From: Affinundibacterium macrobrachii
GTDB lineage: Bacteria > Pseudomonadota > Gammaproteobacteria > Burkholderiales > Burkholderiaceae_D
Reading direction: 5' to 3'
Assembly (NCBI RefSeq): GCF_014652415.1
Contig: NZ_BMYT01000008.1
Coordinates: forward strand, 62,326-126,325
Length of the DNA: 64,000 nucleotides
Position 1 is the stretch's first letter, and each line of letters starts with the position of its first letter. The position numbers and the translations under genes are program-made. The notes beneath the pieces are model-generated. The model had not been told where the DNA came from. It worked only from the letters and a program-made list of their open reading frames with translations, and made no database searches. This document shows positions 56,650 through 64,000 of this stretch, one piece after another.

Positions 56650-56722
56650 TGGAAATCAAATAAGGTAAAAAGAAAAATCGAAGTTGGAAAATTGCGAATT
56701 AAAAATCGTGAAAACCATGAAT

Positions 56723-57355
56723 TTAAGTCCACAAGTCACTAATAATTTTTTTTATGTGCGGTAGCCGACGATGAAAAAAGTGATCCGCACCAGGAATCAC
56801 AATCACCGGAATATCTTGCGGTCGTAACCAGTCAAATACGGCTTGTAAAGGAATCGTATCGTCAAGTTCACCATGAATCAAAATGGTATCGCTAGGAATG
56901 TCTGGCATTGCCCATTTACCTGCTGCCGCACCGACTAAAACTAGCCTTTGCACCGCAACACCGGTCGCACTTAAGCGTTGATGTAAACGTGATTGCACAA
57001 AGGTGCCAAAAGAGAATCCACTTAACACCAAGGGCAAATCTGGGTAGCGTTGTCGCATATGTTGCAATAGCGTTTCCATATCGTCAGTCTCACCTATGCC
57101 AGCATCATGTACACCTTCAGATTGACCAACACCACGGAAATTCATGCGCACGGTGACGTAACCAAGTGAGACAAAAGTACGCGCCAAGGTTTGTGCAACC
57201 TTGTTTTCCATGGTGCCACCAAACAAGGGGTGCGGATGGGCTACCAATGCAAGGCCGGTCGGCTTGGGAAATAACTCAGGATCAGGATGATTTACCGCGC
57301 ATTGCAGTTGCCCAGCATTACCCGGTATCAGAAATTGTTCGGTATGAATATTCAT
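56723..57355 (-). CDS. Alpha/beta hydrolase (COG2945 type)
   Basis: 210 residues. HPHPLFGGTMENKVAQTLAR is the family landmark; the nucleophile elbow is GFSFG (LSGFSFGTFV), the acid Asp in HGELDDTIPL and the His in GADHFFHRRL. Substrate unknown. It starts six bases after the ferredoxin-like gene. Confidence 0.92.
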   Translation of the reverse strand: MNIHTEQFLIPGNAGQLQCAVNHPDPELFPKPTGLALVAHPHPLFGGTMENKVAQTLARTFVSLGYVTVRMNFRGVGQSEGVHDAGIGETDDMETLLQHMRQRYPDLPLVLSGFSFGTFVQSRLHQRLSATGVAVQRLVLVGAAAGKWAMPDIPSDTILIHGELDDTIPLQAVFDWLRPQDIPVIVIPGADHFFHRRLPHIKKIISDLWT

Positions 57356-57361
57356 CGCGTT

Positions 57362-57679
57362 TTATACTTTGAGACGTTCGACTACGCCACCACCGACCAG
57401 ATCGACATCGATAATTTCGTCAATATCACTTTGGTCTACATAGGTGTACCAAGTGCCTTGTGGATAGACCACTAGTACTGGGCCTTGTTCACAACGATCT
57501 AGGCAGCCCGCTTTATTAATACGAATCTTGCCTTCGCCATTCATATCAAGTTGCTTGATGCGACGTTTGGCGTGTTCTTGCGCTGCTTGTGCGCCACTTT
57601 TGGCGCAGCATTGACGGCCATCATCACGGTCGTTTAAGCAAAAGAAAACGTGTTTTTTAAAATAGAGATTGTCAGACAT
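57362..57679 (-). CDS. Thioredoxin-fold [2Fe-2S] ferredoxin
   Basis: 105 residues. Cysteines in HVFFCLND, GRQCCAK, KAGCLDRCEQGP match the thioredoxin-like 2Fe-2S ferredoxins (C-x(n)-C ... C-x3-C). VVYPQGTWYTYVDQSDIDEI is typical. Starts at ATG 57679; a TTG at 57691 is less likely. Operon with the hydrolase. Confidence 0.92.
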   Translation of the reverse strand: MSDNLYFKKHVFFCLNDRDDGRQCCAKSGAQAAQEHAKRRIKQLDMNGEGKIRINKAGCLDRCEQGPVLVVYPQGTWYTYVDQSDIDEIIDVDLVGGGVVERLKV

Positions 57680-57863
57680 GTGTTTTTTCAATTAGGCGAA
57701 TTTAGCTCTGGTAGAGCCAATTTCGCACGATAGACGAATAGAAGGCGCTATGATACATCGAATTGAAATCACGAATGCGTTGATCACTGTACTTAATAGA
57801 GAGGCCGGTGCTCGCTTAGTGAAGTATTTTTATTGATGATTATTCTTTATTGGAGAGCCGCAG

Positions 57864-58196
57864 ATGTTGAATCTAGATTGTCAAATTAATTTGTCTGCCA
57901 AGATGATTCCAAACGGTATTAGAGGATCTGAATGGAAACTGAACTGGCTTCTGTTATCGATATTTGTCGTCGTGTTGTGCAGTGGATGCGGCAAATCAGC
58001 GAAATCGGCGGCGGCGGTAGAGTCATCCGCGACGACCGCAAGTGCTGCCTCTGCGAGCGCAGTGGAGGAGCCTGCTTTTAAGATTGCTGAAGAACAGCGC
58101 AAGGCGTTAGAACAGGCTAAACAATTTGAGCAAGATTTGCAGAACGCTGCTGATAAGCAAAGACGTGAAATTGAGGCTGCAACAAACGGAAATTGA
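57864..58196 (+). CDS. Small lipoprotein with coiled-coil tail
   Basis: 110 residues. A lipobox LCSGC follows an N-terminal helix (about 28-38), so the mature part is about 67 residues: an Ala/Ser linker and a charged helix (EEQRKALEQAKQFEQDLQNA) that may form a coiled coil. GGAG precedes the ATG at 57864; a later ATG at 57903 would leave a shorter signal peptide. Function unknown. Confidence 0.65.
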   Translation: MLNLDCQINLSAKMIPNGIRGSEWKLNWLLLSIFVVVLCSGCGKSAKSAAAVESSATTASAASASAVEEPAFKIAEEQRKALEQAKQFEQDLQNAADKQRREIEAATNGN

Positions 58197-58224
58197 AATG
58201 AATAATGTGAAATGTAATTGAGAC

Positions 58225-59373
58225 CTAGGCCGACTTCTGCAAAATCTGTTGCGTCGCTTTTTGATGTTTAAGTAAATACCAAATCGCAATAAATGGCCAA
58301 GTCACAGATAAAAACTGTGCTGCACCGTAAAAATTCAACATTTTTCCTTGCACCATGGTTTGTAAGGTATTGAGGAAGTAAGGATTACTAGGAATTAAAT
58401 TTACCATCAATAAGCTAATCAGCAATAACAGCACTGCCAGTCGGCGTTGTGCGTGGCTTGGGGAAAAAGAAAATCCATACAACATAATGGTGCTGATTAA
58501 GATCCCTCCTTTGGCTCCGGGTGCTAACCATAAGAAGGCATTTTCAGGTTGAAACATTAAGGCGCTCGATAAGGCTTTCACTGCTAAACCTGCGATTAAT
58601 AGTAAGCAAGCCAAAGCGAACTTTGGTGCGTTTCGATTCAACAAAGACAAGCAAATTAAGATCGCGCCCGTACAGGCGCAAGCGGTAATGATGGTTTCTG
58701 AAAGCAGATAGGTTTCTGGGCTTAGCTCGATACCGTGCCTGAGGTAAGCGCTGAGATCAATGCTGACATCTAAATATTCTTCGCACCATAATGAAATAAT
58801 TGGCAAAATTTGCCCGTGACCAAATAAAAACGCTTGCGGAAAAATTTGCGCCAATGGCCATAATCCTAGTACCACTAATTCGGGTGAGGATTCACGTTGT
58901 AACCAAAGCGTGCGCAAAGATTGTAGGCGACCACTTTCTAAGATATTCGGTAACAATAATACGCCGCACAAAGCACCGATAAACCCACCGGCGGCATTGG
59001 TAATGAGATCGAGCAGCGAGGTGACGCGATTCGGTAAAAAATACTGAATGCTCTCCATCAGTAAACTCATACTCGCAACGGCAACACAAGCGAGCAAAAA
59101 CGACCAACGTAATTTGATCAAAGGATAGATGGAAAAAACTAACAGCACACCAAACGGGATATAGCCGATGACATTGACGATCGCATCAAACTTCGACCAA
59201 TAACGTGGCCACTGCGAAATCTGTGCTGAGAAAGCGGCTAGATTTTCGAATTGCCAATCAGAGAATGGATACAAACTCGCGTACACGATCAATACAGCGT
59301 AGGCCACTAAACTGGCGCGCGAAAGAGGTGATGCTGTTTGATTGTGTTTGGATGTCATGCGCTTACTAAACAA
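58225..59373 (-). CDS. VanZ-like membrane protein
   Basis: 382 residues with about eight helices. Early SLYPFSDWQF, then FDAIVNVIGYIPFGVLLVFS and LPNRVTSLLDLITNAAGGFI form the VanZ core (about 20-135). The C-terminal part is a further membrane domain. VanZ confers low teicoplanin resistance in enterococci; in proteobacteria its role is unknown. Confidence 0.85.
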   Translation of the reverse strand: MFSKRMTSKHNQTASPLSRASLVAYAVLIVYASLYPFSDWQFENLAAFSAQISQWPRYWSKFDAIVNVIGYIPFGVLLVFSIYPLIKLRWSFLLACVAVASMSLLMESIQYFLPNRVTSLLDLITNAAGGFIGALCGVLLLPNILESGRLQSLRTLWLQRESSPELVVLGLWPLAQIFPQAFLFGHGQILPIISLWCEEYLDVSIDLSAYLRHGIELSPETYLLSETIITACACTGAILICLSLLNRNAPKFALACLLLIAGLAVKALSSALMFQPENAFLWLAPGAKGGILISTIMLYGFSFSPSHAQRRLAVLLLLISLLMVNLIPSNPYFLNTLQTMVQGKMLNFYGAAQFLSVTWPFIAIWYLLKHQKATQQILQKSA

Positions 59374-59430
59374 TGCTTAGGTCTCGAATTGATGATTTAC
59401 TGAGAACGAGGAATATAGAACCAAGCTTAC

Positions 59431-60060
59431 TCATTTCACTTGAGTCTGTAACCATGCAATAAGTTCCGTAATTGTGCGATCGCTTGCTTGAGGCATCGCC
59501 TTTGCACCACCTTTTGCGTCAGCGCTATCGCATGTTGTTTGTGCCTGAAAAATTTTTTGCGCGATTAATTGATTTTGCTTGATCAAGCTGGCGCGCCAGC
59601 GCAGTTGCACTTGGCTTTGTTGTGGACTGTTAAAGTGCTGCGAGAATTCCTCAAGCTCAATTCGAAGGATAGGCAAATTCTTAACACCGTCAATGCTAGT
59701 GAGCACTGCGCCCCCTTGTTGATTAATATGTGTTTTGATTCTTTGCTTGAGTAACTGTGCTGGGGGCATGCTCCAACGACTTTGCGCATAAGGTCGCAAT
59801 TCTTGCTTATTCTCATAGAGTAGTCGATACAGCATGGATGTGCCTTCTAAGCTATTTGGCACCTGAATTTCTGCCAATAAAATGGCGAGTTTTGGATTGC
59901 TCGTCGCGTTGAATGTTTGTTGGCTGTCTTCGGTTTGACTAACGCCAAAATCAAATTGCTGGTGCATGGTGGGACTGGCACAGGCGAATAACAAACTTGT
60001 TAAGATGACGAATAAGCTAGAGCGTAGCAGCCAGACGCGGGCAAAGTAGGTCGTGTTCAT
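59431..60060 (-). CDS. ABC-transport auxiliary lipoprotein (PqiC/DUF330-like)
   Basis: 209 residues. Lipobox LLFAC after an N-terminal helix. LAILLAEIQVPNSLEGTSML, NKQELRPYAQSRWSMPPAQL and VQLRWRASLIKQNQLIAQKI match the DUF330/ABC-type auxiliary family (MlaX/PqiC like). Last gene of the mla-type operon, 55 bases after mlaD. Probably outer-membrane anchored. Confidence 0.9.
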   Translation of the reverse strand: MNTTYFARVWLLRSSLFVILTSLLFACASPTMHQQFDFGVSQTEDSQQTFNATSNPKLAILLAEIQVPNSLEGTSMLYRLLYENKQELRPYAQSRWSMPPAQLLKQRIKTHINQQGGAVLTSIDGVKNLPILRIELEEFSQHFNSPQQSQVQLRWRASLIKQNQLIAQKIFQAQTTCDSADAKGGAKAMPQASDRTITELIAWLQTQVK

Positions 60061-60115
60061 AAGAGTTTATTGGTCTTAAAAATACAGGAATGGAAGTTAG
60101 CGTAGTGATCGCTGT

Positions 60116-61048
60116 TTAATTGTTTTTGAAGCCGGTTTCGCCAGGTCCTGGAGGGATGGGTTTCGGCCCAAATAACAGACTTTGTGGGCGTTCATTAAAA
60201 TTCTCGGTGCTTCGATTGATGCTGCGCAAAGTACCCCCTGCGTCGAGAATCACATTGTGCATTGCTGGCAAAGTTTCGAATTGCAGGCTTTGACTGATTT
60301 GTTCCAGATTTTTACTTAAACGACCAATGCTGCTTTGCTCGCTTTGTAGGTTGCTTAGCACTTGATTTAGATTGCTACTGGTGTTCTTTGCATTATCAGA
60401 GAATTGTTTAAACGCCAGAGCGCTTTCGCGTGCTTGCGCGATCGTTTGCGGTAAATTATTTAATACGGGGTCAAGTTTTGCGGGTAAGGCTTCCCATGCA
60501 GCAGCGGTTTTGCCGATTTGTTTGACTGTATTTGTGAGCGATGCGCGATTCTCTTGATCTAACAAGGCATTTAGTCGCTTACTAAGTTCTTCGGTTTGGT
60601 TCAAGATGGCGATCCCATGTTTTTCAACTTCTTGCAATAAGCCTGGACGCAGAGGAATTCTTGCGCCCAATTTTGGGTCACGCACAATAGCTGCAGGTTG
60701 ACTACCATCATCGTCTAGTTCGATAAATGCGATCCCCGTTACGCCTTGATATCCTAGTGTTGCATAAGTCGATTGCGTGATCGGTGTGTCCGACACAATA
60801 TCTAGACTAAGAAGCAATTGACCGGGTACTTTACTATCAAAATCTATGTCAGTCACTTTGCCCACTTTAATACCTTTATAGCGGACTGCTGCTTGAATGT
60901 TTAATCCAGATACTTTGAGTGAGGTCGCAATGGTGTACGGCGTGCGTTGAATTTCATCTTTGCCCAGCCATAGCGCTAGTGCGCCAGCGAGGATTGCTAG
61001 GCCAATCGCAAATACGCCAGCGATCAATGCATGTGATTTACTTTCCAT
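60116..61048 (-). CDS. mlaD: MCE-domain lipid transport protein (MlaD type)
   Basis: 310 residues: N-terminal helix (about 8-28), one MCE domain (about 38-120; RYKGIKVGKVTDIDFDSKVP, VTGIAFIELDDD) and a long helical C-terminal region (about 145-275). The long helix distinguishes it from short MlaD and recalls PqiB/YebT-like or beta-proteobacterial proteins. It overlaps mlaF by 11 bases. Confidence 0.93.
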   Translation of the reverse strand: MESKSHALIAGVFAIGLAILAGALALWLGKDEIQRTPYTIATSLKVSGLNIQAAVRYKGIKVGKVTDIDFDSKVPGQLLLSLDIVSDTPITQSTYATLGYQGVTGIAFIELDDDGSQPAAIVRDPKLGARIPLRPGLLQEVEKHGIAILNQTEELSKRLNALLDQENRASLTNTVKQIGKTAAAWEALPAKLDPVLNNLPQTIAQARESALAFKQFSDNAKNTSSNLNQVLSNLQSEQSSIGRLSKNLEQISQSLQFETLPAMHNVILDAGGTLRSINRSTENFNERPQSLLFGPKPIPPGPGETGFKNN

Positions 61049-61877
61049 AATGTGCTCCTGCTACTGTTTTTGCGTCGACATTCGTTGGTGCTAAAACTTC
61101 CATTGCGCGGATACCACGTCCACCACGGAAGTAAGTCTGAATAAATGGATGTTGAACCTGTATTACTTCGTGGGCATTGCCAACCGCAATCATTTTTTTG
61201 TCGGCAATCACGCCGATGCGGGATGACAGCGCGAATAAAGTATCAAGATCATGCGTCACCATCACGACGGTGAGTTTAAGTGATTGATGCAGTGATTGAA
61301 TCAAATTGACGAAGCTATCTGAGCTATCAGGATCTAAGCCCGCGGTTGGCTCATCAAGAAATAATAATTCTGGATCAAGCGCGATGGCACGCGCCAAAGC
61401 GATTCGTTTAATCATGCCACCCGATAAATCAGACGGCATTTTTTTCGCATGTTCAAAACCGATGCCGGACATATGTAACTTGAGATAGGCAATATCCATG
61501 ATCAGCGATTCCGGCAGGCTATTGAGTTCGCGCAGGGGTTGCGCAACATTCTCAATTACATTCAAGGCGGAATATAAAGCGCCGTGCTGAAATAGCATGC
61601 CCGAGCGGCGATGCAAATGTTCTAAATGTGGTTGCTTAGGCGCATGGATATCGTCACCAAAAACTTTGATAAGACCACTTTTGGGTGTTTCTAGTCCTAG
61701 TATCTGTCGCATCAAAACTGTCTTACCCGAGCCAGATCCACCCACGATGGAAAAAATTTCGCCACGTTGAATTTCTAAGTTCAGGTCATCATGGATCACT
61801 GTACGCCCAAATTGTGTACGTAGGTGCGCAATTTGTATGACAGACTCAGCGAGTGAAGAAGTCGTTTGATTTTCCAT
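61038..61877 (-). CDS. mlaF: ABC transporter ATPase (MlaF type)
   Basis: 279 residues. Walker A GGSGSGKTVL, signature LSGGMIKRIALARA and Walker B LLFLDEPTAGLDP are intact. The start at 61877 lies four bases after the mlaE stop and is chosen over in-frame ATGs upstream. Pairs with MlaE. Confidence 0.96.
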   Translation of the reverse strand: MENQTTSSLAESVIQIAHLRTQFGRTVIHDDLNLEIQRGEIFSIVGGSGSGKTVLMRQILGLETPKSGLIKVFGDDIHAPKQPHLEHLHRRSGMLFQHGALYSALNVIENVAQPLRELNSLPESLIMDIAYLKLHMSGIGFEHAKKMPSDLSGGMIKRIALARAIALDPELLFLDEPTAGLDPDSSDSFVNLIQSLHQSLKLTVVMVTHDLDTLFALSSRIGVIADKKMIAVGNAHEVIQVQHPFIQTYFRGGRGIRAMEVLAPTNVDAKTVAGAHYGK

Positions 61878-61881
61878 ACAC

Positions 61882-63024
61882 TTAATAAGCGACATTGCGG
61901 AACAGCACCGCAAAAAAAGCATCCGCAATAATCACGGAAGTAATCGACACAACGACTGAACTAGTGGTGCCTTGACCTAGGCTTTCTGTGTTGGGCTTGA
62001 TTCTGAGTCCATAGTGGCAAGCAATAATCGCGATCAGCATTCCAAAAACTACGCCTTTGCCGAGCCCGATCCAATAGTTGCCCAGACTTACCACATCAGG
62101 AAGTTTGTGCAAGAAAAATCCCGGTGACATATCGAGGATAAATTGTGCTGAAATTGCGCCGCCGATCAAGGCCATTACGTCCGTCCAAATCACGATCAAG
62201 GGCATGGTGATGGCGAGCGCGACGACTTTGGGCATAATCAGACGGAATCCAATCGGAATCCCCATAACCCGCATCGCATCGAGTTCTTCGGTGACTTTCA
62301 TGACGCCCAATTGCGCTGTGATCGCCGAGCCTGAGCGGCCAGCAATTAAGATCGCCGCTAGCATGGGCCCGAGTTCGCGAATAATGCTGATCCCAAGTAA
62401 ATTGACGATGAACAGATCGCCACCGTAGTTACGCAATTGTTGCCCAGATAAATACGACAGTACGACACCAATTAGTAATCCGACCAAAGCGGTAATGGCC
62501 AATGCCTGAAACCCAGTACGGTAAATATTGGCAGAAATTTCTTTCCATGGACCTCGTGTTGGATGACGTAGAAAACGTCCTAGGTCGAGTACTAATTGTC
62601 CGAGTAATTCGATGATTCCAATGACATGTAGTGCAAAGTTTAATGATAGACGCCCTAGTCGCCCGAATGGCGGCACGATGGGTTTGGGTGGGGTGATCAG
62701 TGGAATGGTTTGTACTTCGGCTAAGCGATTGAACAAGGTTTGATGATGTTCGTTGACGAGTAGATTTTGGGGAAAACGCTTGCCCCAACTCAGCCATAAT
62801 AATTGCGCCCCAATATGATCAAGCGCACTGAGTTGGCGTAAATCCCAAATTAGTTCAGGTCTGTTTTGTGTTGCTAACAGGCTGGCATTGATTGTTTGCA
62901 TTAAGCCTGGTTCAACTAACAAATCCGTGAGCCAAGCACCTTGAATTTGAACAGTCGCCTGTTCATTTTCGATAAGCTGTAAGGAAGGAGTAGTATCGCG
63001 GCGCATGGTAGCAGTGTAAGTCAC
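61882..63024 (-). CDS. mlaE: STAS-fused ABC permease (MlaE type)
   Basis: 380 residues. An N-terminal STAS-like domain (about 20-110; IWDLRQLSALDHIGAQLLW) is fused to the MlaE permease (about 130-375; LLIGVVLSYLSGQQLRNYGG, ELGPMLAAILIAGRSGSAIT, LGVMKVTEELDAMRVMG). In E. coli the STAS part is the separate MlaB. It begins the operon mlaE-mlaF-mlaD-lipoprotein. Confidence 0.95.
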   Translation of the reverse strand: MTYTATMRRDTTPSLQLIENEQATVQIQGAWLTDLLVEPGLMQTINASLLATQNRPELIWDLRQLSALDHIGAQLLWLSWGKRFPQNLLVNEHHQTLFNRLAEVQTIPLITPPKPIVPPFGRLGRLSLNFALHVIGIIELLGQLVLDLGRFLRHPTRGPWKEISANIYRTGFQALAITALVGLLIGVVLSYLSGQQLRNYGGDLFIVNLLGISIIRELGPMLAAILIAGRSGSAITAQLGVMKVTEELDAMRVMGIPIGFRLIMPKVVALAITMPLIVIWTDVMALIGGAISAQFILDMSPGFFLHKLPDVVSLGNYWIGLGKGVVFGMLIAIIACHYGLRIKPNTESLGQGTTSSVVVSITSVIIADAFFAVLFRNVAY

Positions 63025-63147
63025 AATATAAAGCTGAGCAATTTATAAAAGGCTTGATCTAGTGAATATCGTTTGTTTTATTGAATGCTTGGTTTTGAAC
63101 GCCGCATTGAATTCTTCATATAGTCCTTAACTGAATCCTTCCTTACT

Positions 63148-64000
63148 CTATTTCTCTTGTTTTAAAGGCTGTTTATTATCAATGACCTCGCGACAATCAC
63201 CTTTTAAATAAGCGTCATCGTAGTGCGTCCAACCGTAGCTATCGACATAGCGGGTATGGTAAGTCCATAGTGGACTAAATACGCTGCGTTCTAATTTCTC
63301 ATCAGGATAGCGAATGTCGACCATATCAACGATGGAGTGAAACACATTTTCTGTGCTCAATTTGGCATGCTGATGGGCTTTTAGATGTTGAATTTTGTTT
63401 GGATGTTGTGCCGCATATTGGTCGGAATACCAAACAAATGCAGGTATATGAAACTCATACTGCGTGTTATGTCCATGAAAAGCGAGGTTGCAACTACCGT
63501 CATATAAAGTTTGCCCGTGATCGGAGATATACCACAACGCAGTCATGTGCGGGATTGCTTTTAGTTGAGCTATCATGCGAGACAAAATCCAATCGTTATA
63601 TAAGATCGAGTTGTCATAGCTATTATTTAAAGCTTCTTTGTTTTTTAAGTTGGTATAGGCGGGCTTTGCAATGCCGAATAAAGAAGGTTTCCACTTATCA
63701 AAATTTTGTGGGTAACGATGGCTGTAGTTCCAATGATTGCCTAGACTATGAATCACGATTAATTTGTTTGGCGCACTATCTTGCAACGCTGTTTGCATGG
63801 GGGCTAGCAGAACTTCATCGTAGCTAGAATTGTTGGTAAAACCACCAAGATTCAGGAATTGTGTGACGTCAGCCTCTTTGGCGATCACGGAAGTGGGAGT
63901 ATCGAATTGGCCAAAGCTCATTTGATTAGAAATCCAAAATGTTTTAAAGCCTGCTTCTTTGTAGGCGCTTAAAAATGATTTCTCGGTGAACCCGGGCTTC
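63148..64000 (-). CDS. Phosphoethanolamine transferase (EptA-like sulfatase fold), cut by window edge
   Basis: The open frame continues past base 64000 (KPGFTEKSFLSAYKEAGFKT is read before the internal Met at 63921), so only the C-terminal part of about 284 residues is present. Sulfatase-fold motifs are seen: YKEAGFKTFWISNQ, LIVIHSLGNHWNYSHRYP, ALWYISDHGQTLYDG and FHGHNTQYEFHIPAFVW with metal-binding Asp/His pairs. These fit inner-membrane transferases that add phosphoethanolamine to lipid A or related molecules. It lies just upstream of the mla-type operon, with a short gap. Confidence 0.88.
   Translation of the reverse strand, partial: KPGFTEKSFLSAYKEAGFKTFWISNQMSFGQFDTPTSVIAKEADVTQFLNLGGFTNNSSYDEVLLAPMQTALQDSAPNKLIVIHSLGNHWNYSHRYPQNFDKWKPSLFGIAKPAYTNLKNKEALNNSYDNSILYNDWILSRMIAQLKAIPHMTALWYISDHGQTLYDGSCNLAFHGHNTQYEFHIPAFVWYSDQYAAQHPNKIQHLKAHQHAKLSTENVFHSIVDMVDIRYPDEKLERSVFSPLWTYHTRYVDSYGWTHYDDAYLKGDCREVIDNKQPLKQEK

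Overview
The window looks like a chromosomal segment of a Burkholderiales betaproteobacterium, most likely an Oxalobacteraceae relative such as Undibacterium; that placement is inference from protein character, moderate GC and gene neighbourhoods (hemA-prfA, minCDE, lipBA with a DUF493 gene, a STAS-fused mlaE). There is no rRNA, tRNA, phage, insertion sequence or CRISPR array. Most of it is ordinary chromosome, with accessory stretches at 0.3-11 kb and 19.6-28.4 kb.

Layout. 0.3-8.4 kb holds small accessory genes: a secreted DJ-1/PfpI protein with an NTF2-like tail, a penicillin-binding-like serine hydrolase, a GNAT enzyme, a guanidinium exporter under a guanidine-II riboswitch, a MazG-like pyrophosphohydrolase, a DUF2306 membrane protein, an SDR gene broken by one amber codon, and yjdM. 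8.7-15.5 kb holds a secreted M12-like metalloprotease, a Cys/His-rich small protein, a 996-residue TPR/GT9-like protein with an internal duplication, and a DUF2846 lipoprotein. 15.8-19.6 kb is tyrosine/homogentisate catabolism (hmgA, fahA, divergent LysR gene). 19.7-26.1 kb has an S41 peptidase, an M64 peptidase, an IbpA-type small heat-shock gene with a ROSE-like RNA thermometer, an Ala-rich exported protein and a DUF2807 protein. 26.3-37.2 kb has alanine dehydrogenase, an Lrp/AsnC regulator and a lysine 2,3-/5,6-aminomutase pathway (kamA-kdd-kamB-like-kamD-kamE-kal-kce) whose intergenic gaps hold nested palindromic repeats. 37.3-48.3 kb has a ClpP-like secreted protein, prfA, hemA, a CHASE2 histidine kinase with a LysM-FecR protein and an OmpR-type regulator, then minCDE. 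48.7-52.0 kb has two Arg-rich small paralogues and the lipoate genes. 52.4-55.4 kb is a DUF2157/DUF4401/GDYXXLXY membrane cassette. 55.5-64.0 kb has a D,D-carboxypeptidase, a hydrolase and ferredoxin pair, a VanZ-like protein, an Mla-type lipid transport operon and a phosphoethanolamine transferase cut by the window edge.

How the genes work together. The kam cluster encodes the steps from L-lysine through beta-lysine and 3,5-diaminohexanoate to acetoacetate and crotonyl-CoA; a recognisable kamC and a CoA transferase are not in the window. hmgA and fahA cover two of the three steps from homogentisate to fumarate and acetoacetate; maleylacetoacetate isomerase is absent. The FecR/CHASE2/response-regulator trio reads as a cell-envelope sensing system with unknown output.

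The regulatory elements with the best direct sequence support are the guanidine-II riboswitch (two ACGA-loop hairpins just after an extended -10 box), the ROSE-like hairpin masking the ibpA ribosome binding site, and an apparently perfect sigma-32 promoter pointing away from ibpA. The most unusual structures are the nested palindromic islands in the lysine operon, including one of about 690 bases between kal and kce.
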